A stretch of 64,000 nt of DNA. Origin: Azadirachta indica. Taxonomy: Eukaryota; Streptophyta; Magnoliopsida; Sapindales; Meliaceae. The notes under the pieces are model-generated. The model was not told the DNA's origin and made no database searches. It saw nothing but the letters and a program-made list of their open reading frames with translations. Within the stretch, counting starts at the first letter, position 1; each line of letters begins with the position of its first letter. The stretch lies in the NCBI GenBank assembly GCA_022749755.1, contig CM040442.1, positions 6,794,457 to 6,858,456 of the forward strand. The letters are read 5' to 3'. Positions 36,301 to 47,722 of the stretch are shown one piece after another. The translations under genes were made by a program, and so were the position numbers.

Positions 36301-36974
36301 CTTACACTAGTAGAAACACCCAAACCTAATTGACAAAAGTGACTTGCAGGTATTTACGCGTATCAAGAATTTATTCCTCTCCTAGCCAAGGTGGAGGCAG
36401 GAGTTCCACATTGGCAAGAAAAAAAAATTTTCAAAAAAAGAGAAAAAAAAACTCTCCCTCGGCTAGCAGCTTCTGCTGGAACTTAATCACTCAGCAGTTA
36501 CTCATCTTGTTCGCACAAGTCCAGCACAATCTTTAATCGGAAATTTCACACTTAATCATTCAGCAGTTACTCATCTTGTTCGCACAAGTCCAGCACAATC
36601 TTTAATCGGAAATTCCAAACTCTAAAATCTTAAATTAAAACACTTCTAGCTAATAAATTAATAACAGAAGATACTAAAATTTTGTTCCTAAAAACAGTGG
36701 TAAACACCCAAAAATAGAAGTACAAAAAAAAAACTTTTAATTATTTTCTATTTCTTAAATTTATATCTCCGATATTCCCCAAATTGAAACACAAATACTA
36801 AATCATGGAAACGACACACAACGAAATATAATCTCACACATTAAACTAAAAAGACCCAAAATTCAAAACAGAGCGAAACTAGAGAAAATTCAAGCGGAGA
36901 CTTACCATAATTTCGAGGTTAGGATTCGGAGACAGCGCATCGCCGCCGGGGCAAAACGCGTTACCTCCGGTCAT
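33307..36974 (-). CDS. FRS8-like: FAR1-RELATED SEQUENCE protein, FRS6/FRS8 type (copy B), two exons
   Basis: Paralogue of copy A, 746 aa. Exon 1 is 36974-36906 (23 codons, MTGGNAFC...NLEIM, donor gtaagt). The 1427-base intron ends in ttattgcag. Exon 2 is 35478-33307, joined in phase 0. N-terminus: an acidic stretch of NDLDIEG-like repeats. Then FAR1 DNA-binding domain about 128-222 ([40 protein letters not shown]), MULE transposase domain from about 345 ([10 protein letters not shown], Asp346), and a SWIM finger ([15 protein letters not shown]). At the position of the second conserved acidic residue, copy A has IITDRC while this copy has IITGQC (Gly408). Probable nuclear DNA-binding regulator in the light-signalling family, with no transposition expected. 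It is head to head with the alpha/beta hydrolase at 37477 across 502 bp. Confidence 0.92.
35260..35442 (-). repeat. Acidic 8-residue repeat array in FRS-B
   Basis: About seven degenerate 24-bp units encode (N/S)DLDI(E/D)G-type octets, changing into ESDSKK and DSESND at the downstream end. Asp and Glu make up nearly half the residues. Copy A lacks the array. Antisense open frames across it (35181, 35209, 35282) are mirror images of the repeat and not genes. Confidence 0.85.
36482..36616. repeat. Two-copy 69-bp tandem repeat in FRS-B intron
   Basis: cttaatcactcagcagttac through tttaatcggaaatt occurs twice at a 69-base offset with only one or two differences, so the duplication is recent. It lies about 290 bases inside the intron from the exon-1 donor. 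Confidence 0.9.
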
Positions 36975-37476
36975 CGTTCACTCAGGCTGTGGGCAAAGTA
37001 TGAGGCGTTAGTTCTGCAATATGCGGGTAAACTTTTTTTTTGTGGGGGTTGGTCCTTGTCTTCTTTGGTATTTACAAATTGGGAAACTTCTGGAAATAAT
37101 CAAACGTTTGGGAGCTTTTGTTAATATGTAAAATTAGGTGTTGCTCTGATACCTTAACACGCGCCAGCAAGAAAAGAGGGTTAATATTTGTTATTATTTT
37201 TATTTTATTTCTATCTCAATGTTTACTTGTTTAGGTTAATTTTCTAGTTTGTCGAAGCTAAATTTTCTACAATTTTTAATTGAACAAAAATTTTATAAAC
37301 ATGTAATATTTACTAAACTGAAAATGTTAATAAGCGCGTGGGGTTGGAGAGCGTGGATTAAGAAGCGAAAACTCAGCGACCACAAATTGAAGCTCGGTGT
37401 ACGTTAATTCAGTTAAAAACTGTCACCCACACTCTTCTTTACTCTTCACATCTCCCACCACCACCAGAGAAAACTA
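36975..37476. promoter_or_regulatory. 502-bp divergent promoter between FRS-B and the hydrolase
   Basis: The ATGs of the two genes point away from each other and are 502 bp apart, leaving room for both leaders and both promoters. Near the hydrolase side the leader is probably the CT-rich cacactcttctttactcttcacatctcccaccacc run (about 37430-37465). No TATA box stands out. Shared cis-elements are possible but were not proven. Confidence 0.5.
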
Positions 37477-40400
37477 ATGGCTTGGACTCTCTCTCCACCT
37501 TCTCCTCTGACTCTTCCGATCTCCTCCGCTACCGTCAAAACCGCTGGCAAGAAGTGCTACAGTTATTGGACAAGTGGTGAGAAAAAGAGAGCGACGAGAA
37601 TTATAATTAATGCTACTGAAGGTAAAAGTAGTACAAGTAAAGATAAGGATGATAATACGCCGGCTTTCAATCCGTTTGGTTTTGTGACTGATAATCCATC
37701 GAGCCGAAACGCCATTCAGCTCCCTGAATCTCCTGCTGAAGACGGAAATGTCGGCCAAATGCTCTATGTAAGTCACTGTTTTGATTGTCTATCAGTTTAA
37801 CTTTTTAGTTTTAGTGGTGAATTAACACGGCGGTTAGTAATAGTTTGATTGAGATATTAACAGTTTGATTGAGATATTAAGTAGTAAAATCTTTTTATCG
37901 TGTTTGAATTTGCGTTTGTGCTTGATCCGTGTGATAAGTCAAATGATTGAATCCTTACTTACATGTGAAAGGAGTGTTAGAATTTGAACGCAATTTGGGC
38001 TTAGAGTTCAGTGGTTACTTACAAAGTTCTCAACTTGTAAGGGTTTGATTGTTCATTTTGCTGATATATGTGCTGATAGTTATGATTTTGTGTTCTAGTC
38101 CTAGTATATACAGAAAACAGACCCAAGTGGCAGAATAATCAATATTTAGCTACTATATCAATCAATTCCTGGTGAACTGCGAGTTTGCCTCTCCATTTTA
38201 TTTACTGATGGTGATTTTTAAGTGCATGATGGCTCAATTTTTAGTTCAGTAGAAGTTGAGGAAGCTGTGATACTTGTTTGGATTAGAAAAGAAGAAGACT
38301 GAGGAAATTTAGGCTTTTTTCTGCAGTGAAATAGTATGTGACTTTCACAATCAAGTTTGGTTGTTGATTTTAAAACTAGCATGTTGCAAAATCAGGAATC
38401 GATGATTTACTCAGAAAAGGCTATGTTCATTTTCCAGTGTAAACGTTTTCTTACAGCAGCTATATACATCTAGCATCTCTTCGAATGCCTTTCAGGTTTG
38501 TGTCTACTCTGGAAAGGACCCAAAGATTGCCGAACTCCTAACATAGATTTTTTCTATTTTTAATTCCAGAGGATTGAGGATAAGGGAAAGGAGTATGGCT
38601 CATACATCAGATCTGGGGACTTAGTATGGTTTGTGAGAGAGACAGGTAAACTATGCTCTGATGCAATATCAATTCCTTTTTCTTTCTATGTGTAGTCTTG
38701 ACAATTGTAGCTTCTCTTGCAGGATCCCCTGACAGTAGACGTGGAACAATTGTCTTTCTTCATGGAGCTCCAGCACAATCATATAGCTATCGAAATGTTA
38801 TGTCTCAGGTTGTTTACTTGATTACTTGATGTTCTGAAAGTTATGACATGACTTGAATTTTAACAGGCATTACATTTATAAATTTGCTTTTCCTTACAAG
38901 TATTGAGAAAATAATTAAGTTTATTCGACTTAGACAACCATAAACTTTGTTTCCTTTTCTGGTTTATTGCGAAATGGAGAATGGGTAATAGATGTGATAA
39001 AGCAGATGTCTCTTTTTACATACTTCATGAATTCTAAATGTTGTGAGTTCCCTGCAAAACCTCTGCTTTATAATGCTGCTGCATTCATTGATAGATGTCA
39101 GATGCTGGATTCTACTGCTTTGCTCCTGATTGGATAGGCTTTGGTTTCAGCGACAAACCACAGCCGGGATACGGTTTTGATTATACAGGTCTCCATCACT
39201 TTATTGATACATAAATGTATTTTTTATCCGAAAGTTTCCTACTTCTAAAATTTCTTATTTCTGCTGTTACAGAGAAGGAATTCCATGATGAATTTGATAA
39301 ATTACTTGATGTGCTGGAAGTCAAATCACCTTTCTTCCTAGTTGTTCAGGTTTGAACATCTTTCCAGAAGACATAATGCTTCTTTGACTATAACAAATAT
39401 GTTTGTGAGTCCTCTCTAAATGATAATTGTTAGGCATTTTCAACTTGCATTTTAATGTCTGTAAAGATTCATGACAATCTTCAATCAACTAATAACTAGA
39501 ACATGGTTGCACCGAACATACACATCTAACCTCTGCTTTCAAATTCCCTTGAAGGGGTTTCTTGTTGGTTCTTATGGATTGACTTGGGCCTTGAAAAATC
39601 CAAACAAGATATCGAAGCTTGCCATTCTGAACAGTCCATTGACAGTTTCATCTCCCATCCCTGGACTATTTCAGAAGCTAAGGTTTTGTTCTAACCATAT
39701 GTCATAATGATAAACTTATGAGTCCTTTAATTTTTGGGGAAAAAGAAAACGTAGCAACTGATTACATCTTGCATGTTTATCAAATTTTGTGTTGTCTTTC
39801 AGAATCCCATTCTTTGGTGAATTTACCTCTCAGAATGCTGTCATGGCTGAGCGTTTTATTGAAGCAGGTAGCCCGTACGTATCCACTTATGGATCTTGAG
39901 TAATTTAATGCATCATATAACTCGCTTATGCACTCTTAATCACAGCTGCTCTCCAGATGCTTAAATTTTATGCCTTTGCAGAGATAAAAGAGAATCATTT
40001 TTGCTTATTAGCTTAGTTCACTTCTTTACATCTTTAGTTTTCGATCAAGTTAAGTAGACAATCCAACAGCAAAAGCATTTTTTATGAATACCTCTGACAA
40101 AAGTAATCTATCTTTGGCAGTTACGTCCTGAAGCTGGAAAAGGCTGATGTGTATAGATTACCATATTTATCAAGCAGTGGCCCTGGATTTGGTTTGTGAC
40201 TCTTGCTTTTAGATTTACCTGAGAGATAAAGAATATTTATTAATAGGTATCCATCAGATTGTTTCACATAGCGTATGTTAAGTGTTAAAGAAAGCAATTT
40301 TTCACTTATCAAAGAAATAAATTTGTACGTCTCATTTTTGGTTTAGTATTCTATCATACTGCGTTTTTTTGACTCTGATGATCGCTGCCTCTCACATAAT

Positions 40401-41329
40401 ATTATTATGACTTCTCGAACCATATGGTAAGCATATCAGTGCAATCTTGATTTGAAAGAAGCCTGTTACGACTAAATACTTCTATCATCTTGCAATTATA
40501 TATAATTGATGTAACAATACATTTCTTCTTTTAATTCTTGAGAGAATAACATGAGATCTAGCAAAATTTTCATGTTCTCTATTTTGGTGTTTCAGCTCTG
40601 CTTGAAGCTGCAAGAAAAATTAATTTTGGGGATACCTTAAGTCAAATAGCATCAGGATTTGCATCAGGGAGGTATAAATTTTCAGGTTCTCTTTTCATAT
40701 TTCAGTTCTTGTTTAGAATAATCTGTACACGTGTTGCGAAAACTATGTTTGAGACTTGTGAGCAGTAAAGAAATTGAAAAATGAGGTGGTTATATTATCT
40801 ACTACAGCTGTGATTTAGGACTTAGTATAGAACAAGCGCTGCTATATTTGTAATATGTGTTTTCATTTCTGTCTGATGCTTTTTAAAAACTCGACGTTAC
40901 ATCTCTTATTCAATGCAATGCTATTCTATAATGTTAATATATAAACATACATTGTCTTTTTACGTTAATGGTGGTTCTAAGGTTTTCTTGACTGCACATT
41001 TCAATCATTCTTCATGCCACTAACTTTATATATACAAATATGAATTATGATTTAATCACTAGCTGGGACAAACCAGTGCTACTGGCTTGGGGAGTAGCAG
41101 ACAAGTATCTTCCTCAATCTGTGGCAGAAGAGTTCCAGAAAGGAAACCCCGATGCTGTCAAGCTCGAGTTGATCGAAGGTGCTGGGCATATGCCACAGGA
41201 GGACTGGTAACGAATTCTTCATTCCAGTGAATCTCAACTTCTTTTTAATTTCTGACTTGTCAAAATTGACTATTAAACCATATTAACAGGCCTGAGAAAG
41301 TTGTTGATGCTTTGAGAATATTTTTTTAA
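37477..41329 (+). CDS. Plastid alpha/beta hydrolase (haloalkane-dehalogenase-like fold), 11 exons
   Basis: Spliced CDS of 1155 bases, 384 aa, like Arabidopsis At4g12830. Exons: 37477-37767, 38570-38645, 38723-38808, 39095-39188, 39273-39349, 39555-39682, 39803-39874, 40121-40191, 40596-40671, 41063-41206, 41290-41329. All phases agree. The first 50 or so residues (Ser/Thr/Lys-rich, few acidic) look like a chloroplast transit peptide. Then FGFVTDNPSSRNAIQLPESP, oxyanion-hole HGAP (136-139), APDWIGFGFSDKP, elbow region VVQGFLVGSYG (206-216), WGVADKYLP (Asp337) and GAGHMPQEDW (His366). Where dehalogenases have VxxD and esterases GxSxG, this has Gly-Phe, so the usual nucleophile is missing, as in the plant orthologues. 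Substrate and activity are unknown. The last intron ends only 40 bases before the stop. Confidence 0.9.
37842..37881. repeat. Two-copy 20-bp tandem repeat in hydrolase intron 1
   Basis: The unit agtttgattgagatattaa(c/g) occurs twice back to back. Confidence 0.8.
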
Positions 41330-42342
41330 ATTCAACCCGTGAATCACCAACAGTATCAAGTCAAGCACGAGATATGATTCAGTTTCTGTGTTATTCGCTT
41401 GACGGTAAGAATGTGATATTCCCATGTGGAAAAGTTTTAGCTTATGTAAGGTTTCACTTGAGATTAACTGTTTGAACACTTGGAAATCTCCCCTGGAGAG
41501 AAAGAAAAAAACTCATTTAAATTCCCTGCAGATCATAGAAGAATTTTCAAGGAGCAACTAACTGCTGTAATTGTAAAGATCTCGAGGAGGAAAAAGATTA
41601 GCTGCAAACTGATTTAAATCTTGTAAATATTTGCGCAAGGAGTCCGAATAACAGCAGGGAATTCAATGATATAAGCTATGTGATAAAAAATGAAAAATTC
41701 AATGATCTGATGAATGTGAAATTCAGCTTTTCTTCATTTTTAATGTGATTTCTAGTTACCAAAAAACTTTAAATTTATTTTCAAGCTTGCACGGAAAATT
41801 TGATTTTTCATTTGGAATATTTGATGTTTTTTTTTTTTTACAAGAAAATGTTTGGCTTAGTGAAGAAATTACTGCAGATTTTGTAGATGCTCTCCAGGTT
41901 CTGATTTTGATTAGAAAACTTATCTCAAATCTATTATATAGAGTTCAATGCATCAATTTCATGAAGGATACTGGCAATGTGTACGGTCATCACCATCTGC
42001 AATCATCATCGAATGCTATCTTTTGGGCATTGGTATAATCCTTCTACTCTTGGTTAAATTGAACACGAAGAAAAACAAGATATGCTGCACACGGAAACTA
42101 ACAGCAGTCTCCTGCTGTTACTAGTAATCCATATTTTCCGCATTATCATACAAGGTGATTCAGCTGGTATTCACAGAATCATCAGCATGAACAGGAAAGA
42201 TGGATACTTAATCCAGACTGACCTGGAGTTATATGAAAAAACTGCAGCACCACAAACAATACTTACAAACTGGACAGACTCATACATTCTTCCATAACAT
42301 GGGCTGCTGTAGAGTAGCTGCTTTCGAGACCACAGTGGCAAC
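41330..42342. other. Convergent intergenic region between hydrolase and FPG
   Basis: The hydrolase (plus) and FPG (minus) converge here. The first 200-350 bases are the likely hydrolase 3' UTR, and the last 100 or so the FPG 3' UTR. The small frames at 41745 and 42082 have no motif and are not credible genes. Confidence 0.45.
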
Positions 42343-45300
42343 CTACTTTGCTTTCTTCTTCATCAGCTTACTTTTTTGACTCACAACCTTTTCCTTCAGG
42401 GTCTTCACTGCCTTTGCTGGTTTACTCTTTGTCACATTTCCCAATTTTGTTTTTCGTACTTCATCAGCATCATCACCACCACTATTGTCATCATCACCGC
42501 CACTGTCATCTTCATCGTCATCGTCACTTTCCTTAGATTTTCTTTTCTTTGAAGGCTTCTTGGCTCGAGCCCTGGGTTTTCCACCTTTCTTTGATTTAAC
42601 ATTTTCAGTAATTTCCTCTCCATCAGTTTCTGGTTCATCGACGCTATTGTCTTTGTCATCATCATCATCATAATCATCCCCAGTGTTCTTTCTCTTAGAA
42701 GCTTGCTTCTTCAGTTTACTCACTGCTCTCGCAGCTTGAACTCCATTTAGTTTTTGCAGCTCTGGAACATAGGCTGTTGTCTAAGAACAGATATGCAGGC
42801 CCCAAGTTATATCAATTACTAGTTAGAACAATACAAACAATATCAACAGCCTGTTTAAGAATCACACTTACCCTCCCTCCAGCAGTAATAAAATCAATTT
42901 GCTTCCCTGCCATTGCATAAAAGATATCAAAGCTTTTATCGAGGGAAACTAAAACTGTTGATAAACAGAAATGATAAAATGCTCTCAAAATAAATGAGTT
43001 AGAAGAATTATAATATTTACTGGCCAATGAATCAAGCCAATATGTCTCTTCCAACATTAATGTAATTGAGAACTCCAAAAACAAAAAAATAGATTCGCAC
43101 ACATGCACGACGGGAGCAACCATAGACAGACCAAAGCCAGTGTTGATACGAGATCAGGAATGTCATGATATAAGTGAGATGACAAAGGACAGGAGCCAAA
43201 CCATCAACAAAAGCCTTGCCAGGCTTCTTTTCACGGGAATGAAAAATCCAATTATCAGGAAATTGACTACTATCTGCCCCAACTTCAATGGCTTTTTCAA
43301 CCACCTGTAAAACAAATTACTTCATCACAATGATCTGTTAAATCATAGGTATCTTACCATTAACTTTTCCTGGCTTTTTGCCCCACCGAAAATGAAACAA
43401 CCATTCAATAGGAAAGCGGCTGCAGTCAGCATCAACTTCAACCGCATTTTGAATAACCTACAGAGATTATTTTCTCCATATTTTTTATGAAGAATGCATA
43501 TTTTTGCAAAGTAAAATCTCTATAGTTGCAATTAGAACTCCAAAGGGAAGCATTTCTCTTACCTCTCTAATACACTTAAGCAAAGTCGAACAGCTTTCTT
43601 TGGATAAGCTAGCTGCGATTTGCTGGGGATGAATTCTGGCCTGCAAGATATAAAAGTAGAGTCTTTATACTCCGTTACTTTGACTTGGGTTAAAGCAAGT
43701 TTACCAGATAAAGATAACTAATCACTAGTAAGATCAGAAATTAATTGAAACTTCAGCATGTTTAAAAAATTTTTGCAGATATATCAGAAAATTGCATCAA
43801 CAAAGTAATGATTTTGGGGTCCAATATAAAGTTTGAACCATTCAAAGCCTGAAGTCCTGTCTACAGGAAGCATAACTTCATTTTCTACCCAACACTTCTC
43901 TCAAGACATACACAAGACAATTTCAGAAGTCATCTTGTTCTTTTCCCTGCCTCAGCAAAAAATTTATACATCTATGCATATACATTTATCATCTTTCTTT
44001 TTTTTTTTTTTGGTAGGAAGCAAACAGTTAGTTATTCAACCTTCAAAACTTCAAAAAATTAAAAATAATTAAAGTTTGAGTGCCGAACTAAAAAGCTGAA
44101 GATTTAACCCAAAATCTACTTAAAATATATAACACTCAAGTAGAGAGTAAGCCAAAAAAACAAAAAAGAAGTGTATACTAACATGGTATAAAACTTCATC
44201 TGCAACCCAATTGCCAATTCCTGAAATAAAACTCTGCAGAAAGGATAAGAGCATAAGGTTCAGTGATAGTATTGAAATAACAGACTATTGAAACAGGTGC
44301 CCTATTCTACTTTTCGGGGCCTGGGAATCCAACATCTTATGTCAAACCAGATACTTCTTTATGAAATCAGCAACTTTGTACTATGTTTAACACCAATGCA
44401 GTGTAAAGATTTCTGTGTTTAAACTTCTCAGAGAAACCAAGATGGATAACCACCATTGTTTATTGAATCAAAATACAATGCAGAAAAGACACATATACAA
44501 TGGTCATAATGAAATGGGGGTATGTATTTTTCTGTTTTGTTGTTTATATAGGGTAACTTCAAGAATGTTTTACTTGATAGTTTCACTTTGAATCATCATT
44601 ATATAAAGAAAGATATACAGAAGGGTAGCGACCAATCTGCATCTCTTAAAAGTGTTCTACCATGCATAAATCAGAAAATATACGTAGAACATCATATCAA
44701 GCCCCAGTTACAACCTCCCTTAAGCATATTGAGTCATAATGTTTACTATATACAGCAAACAAAACTGAATAAAGAGTCAGCCAAATAAAAAAAACACATG
44801 TTAATATGACTTTTACATCAAATATAGATTGTGTAGGGATGCACAAAGTCTAGGGGATATAAATCAAAACTGACCAGACATAATACATGAAAGGCAAATT
44901 CAATTAAAACCAAAGATCAACATGCAGAAATATGCAATTATTTTGAGAAACACGCTTGGCCATCCACAAAGAGTGAGGCATTCAAGAAGATCCTATGTTT
45001 AAAGAAGTATGAGACATGATGTGCTTCAAAAGTGTTATTTGAACGTGATTTTCCAGTTTTAACTCCACTCGGAGTCATTTCAACAAGAAAATTTCATTAA
45101 GCACATAGTAGAGGGACATTCAACTAAAGAGCTACCATTAACTTAATTGTTCAGAATATTAAATATCATGTAAATTTATTAAGGAACACTAGCACTGGAG
45201 AACTAGGCATGAATGTTTTGAACCTGATCAAGTAATAGAGCCTTAATTCCAAGTTTCTTTTTGCTTAATGACTCAGTAAATTCATCAACTGTCATAGGCT

Positions 45301-47722
45301 CCAATAGTGCATCAGGACCGAGCTCAGATATAGGTGGTACGGAAGTTGGCTGTACAACAAAGTAATCACAGCAAAAATCAGCATAATGCCTGCCAAAATG
45401 GATCAGTACCAAGAGTTTTTATGTACAAAATAACAAATGATCTCTTGGTACATCTTCAAGCAAGCGGACTTTCGCAAATCGCCTCTTGTCAGTGAAGGAC
45501 AGCTCCAAACCATCATCTAGCTGCACAAGAAGAATTCAATATTTACTGTTACAATATAGAAGAGGTTCATCATAACATAAGCATGCTTCCCCAACACATT
45601 TGATGCATGGTTTCACGGGGACTCAATGAAACCGGAATGCACAGAAGTACCATGTGGATACTGTACAATCTGCAGACTGAAAAATGTTTTGAGATGACAT
45701 GAGGCATGAACGTTGAAATCCACCCACAATTCAATTAGATGATATAGATATATTTGATGGGAAACAGGTAGTTAAAAGTCATTCATAGTCAGAATGCTAA
45801 AACTATGTTGGATAGTGGCAATTCAAATGTTAGCAGAACTCATTTGGAAATAATGAGAGGATTGAAATCACATATTGGAAAACAGTGCTGCAACACTATA
45901 TCACATCGCAGACTCTGCACTATAAAAGAAGTAAATGGAAGAAACCCCAGAGAGCACTGGGCCTTGTTCATGCAGCAAGGCAACATAACAAGCTTAAAAT
46001 CAAGAATTATGACTTGTCATGCCTTAGTGTCAGACAAAGTTGATGCTTAAATATTCACCTCTTTTCATCTGTAGCAAAATCAGAATTATATTTTCTTGAA
46101 GCATACAACATTCAAATCATATTATTGCACGATATAGTGCATGGTATGTTCACAACAATTACTCGGATAAAAGAGACTAGCTACAGGCCTACAGGAATGA
46201 CAAGAAGGCCCACTATTATCTCTCATCCTCAAGTTGCCTGTATAAGTCCATTAAAATTGATACAAACCAAAAGGGGACTGCTTGGGATGGTTAGATCAAA
46301 AGCACTAGTAAAGACAAAATATTAATGCTAATCAACTTTGGCTAATAAACCAAAAGGTTAACAAGTAGGCATTGAAGTACAGAAGAAACAATTGATGAGC
46401 ATTGACTCTTACTTCAACAAAGAATTTTGAATATTTGGAAGGCCATTCATCTGTATCCTTTACAGCAGACCTATAAGCAACATTATGCATCATTAAAATT
46501 AGTAACCAGTTCTTATACACAAGCAATACTTTCAAGAAGCATCAAATCTGAGATAGATTACCCTCTAAGATAATTCATCAAAAATAATCATTAAAAAATT
46601 GCTGCTTCTAAACAAATATAGAATTTATTAGATCAAATAATGAAATGTTGCACCATTCCCAGTGACATTTATTTCTACATCAGCTAAACTACAAAGATAA
46701 AGTTGCATCAATGCCTTTCAATTCTGAAAAGCAAAAGAACCTTCAAATAAACTGTAATTAAACTTATTTTCTATTTCATTCCATCATCACAACAATTATA
46801 AGTACACTAATAACCATGCCTCACCTCTTATAATTCGTGACAGCAACCCCCTTAATGTATATAGCACCCGACATCCCTGAAATGCATTAACTCATATCAG
46901 TATTAGACTTTTCAAACAAATTTCATCCCTTAACAGTGATCACCAAGGGCAAAATTGGAAATGCTTCCAACAAGCCCTTCTCAGTAGACTGGCTTAACGT
47001 AAAAATGCTTGAAAGCACTTTGTGAAACAGCATATATCCCCTGTTTGCTCAGAAAGCACCTAAAGTGGTTTTAAGGCCCACGAGCGCCTTCTGAAAAATT
47101 ATCTACCAAGAGCTTCTTAAGAAAGCATTTTAAATGCTTTATCTTTTTCCTCCCTCAAAAACATTTTTCCCTACTTCAATCAAAATGTTTTGATTATCTA
47201 AAAATGTTGTTGAAGACATGGGAAACACTCGTGAAAGCACCATAGCTTAAAACAATATAGAGTGCATTCAGGACTGCTTTTAACAGTCGCCTTCAAATCC
47301 GCAAATTCATATTCAAGTCAACAAGACAAAATGCTTCAAAATATTTAATTAAAAAAAAAGGTACTCTATAAATGCTTTCACTTAGAAGAGCTCTCTATAA
47401 AATTTAAATTTTTCTAATACAAGAAAAAGCAAAAGGTTTAAAAACTAAAAGAGTCTACTTTTTTTTTTCACAAAGGGTATTCCCGAACTTTACCAAATTG
47501 GAAGGAAGGAAAGGGAGGGGAATCGAGGCAGAGCCACATGTTTTTTCCCTTCCTATGAGCAGATAAAATGGTCTTGCTTAGAATCGAGGCCTCGAAATCC
47601 GACGCAGAGACTCCATCGATCACTTTCTTGTCGTCGGCAATGATCGATTTCACTATTTTCTTACCAATACAGTGCTCCTCTATGGCCCTTCTCGCCGCCT
47701 CCACCTCCGGAAGCTCCGGCAT
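42343..47722 (-). CDS. FPG1: Formamidopyrimidine-DNA glycosylase (FPG/MutM family)
   Basis: Base-excision-repair enzyme that removes oxidised purines (8-oxoG, FapyG) and nicks abasic sites, acting on nuclear or organellar DNA. Exons on the minus strand: 47722-47494, 46876-46825, 46470-46413, 45520-45452, 45349-45224, 44233-44183, 43640-43563, then either 43457-43358 or 43304-43202, then 42906-42872 and 42780-42343. Phases close in frame, giving 412 aa (downstream exon 8) or 411 aa. Residues: catalytic Pro2 and Glu3 in MPELPEVE, Lys60 in RKGKN, DDGLELSFTDKRR, and helix-two-turn-helix LLLDQ/SFISGIGNWVADEVLY. The C-terminal ITAGGR/TTAYVPELQ replaces the bacterial zinc finger (zincless plant type). 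A highly charged Asp/Glu- and Lys-rich tail of about 120 residues, possibly with nuclear localisation signals, follows. It corresponds to Arabidopsis FPG1/MMH. Confidence 0.93.
43202..43304 (-). other. FPG alternative exon 8b
   Basis: 103 bases, acceptor ttttacag and donor g/gtttgg. It encodes VVEKAIEVGADSSQFP, then NWIFHSREKKPGKAFVD. Length is 1 mod 3, so it can replace exon 8a without a frame change but cannot be used together with it. Confidence 0.85.
43358..43457 (-). other. FPG alternative exon 8a
   Basis: 100 bases, acceptor ctgtag and donor g/gtaaga. It encodes VIQNAVEVDADCSRFP, then EWLFHFRWGKKPGKVN. It lies 53 bases upstream, in transcript order, of exon 8b and is clearly its homologue. 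It starts in phase 0 and ends in phase 1, exactly like 8b. Confidence 0.85.

Noticed and set aside
42348..42673. Ser- and His-rich plus-strand frames opposite the FPG tail
   Set aside because: Antisense of the Asp/Lys-rich codons (GAT/GAC, AAG) of the FPG C-terminal tail; low complexity only.
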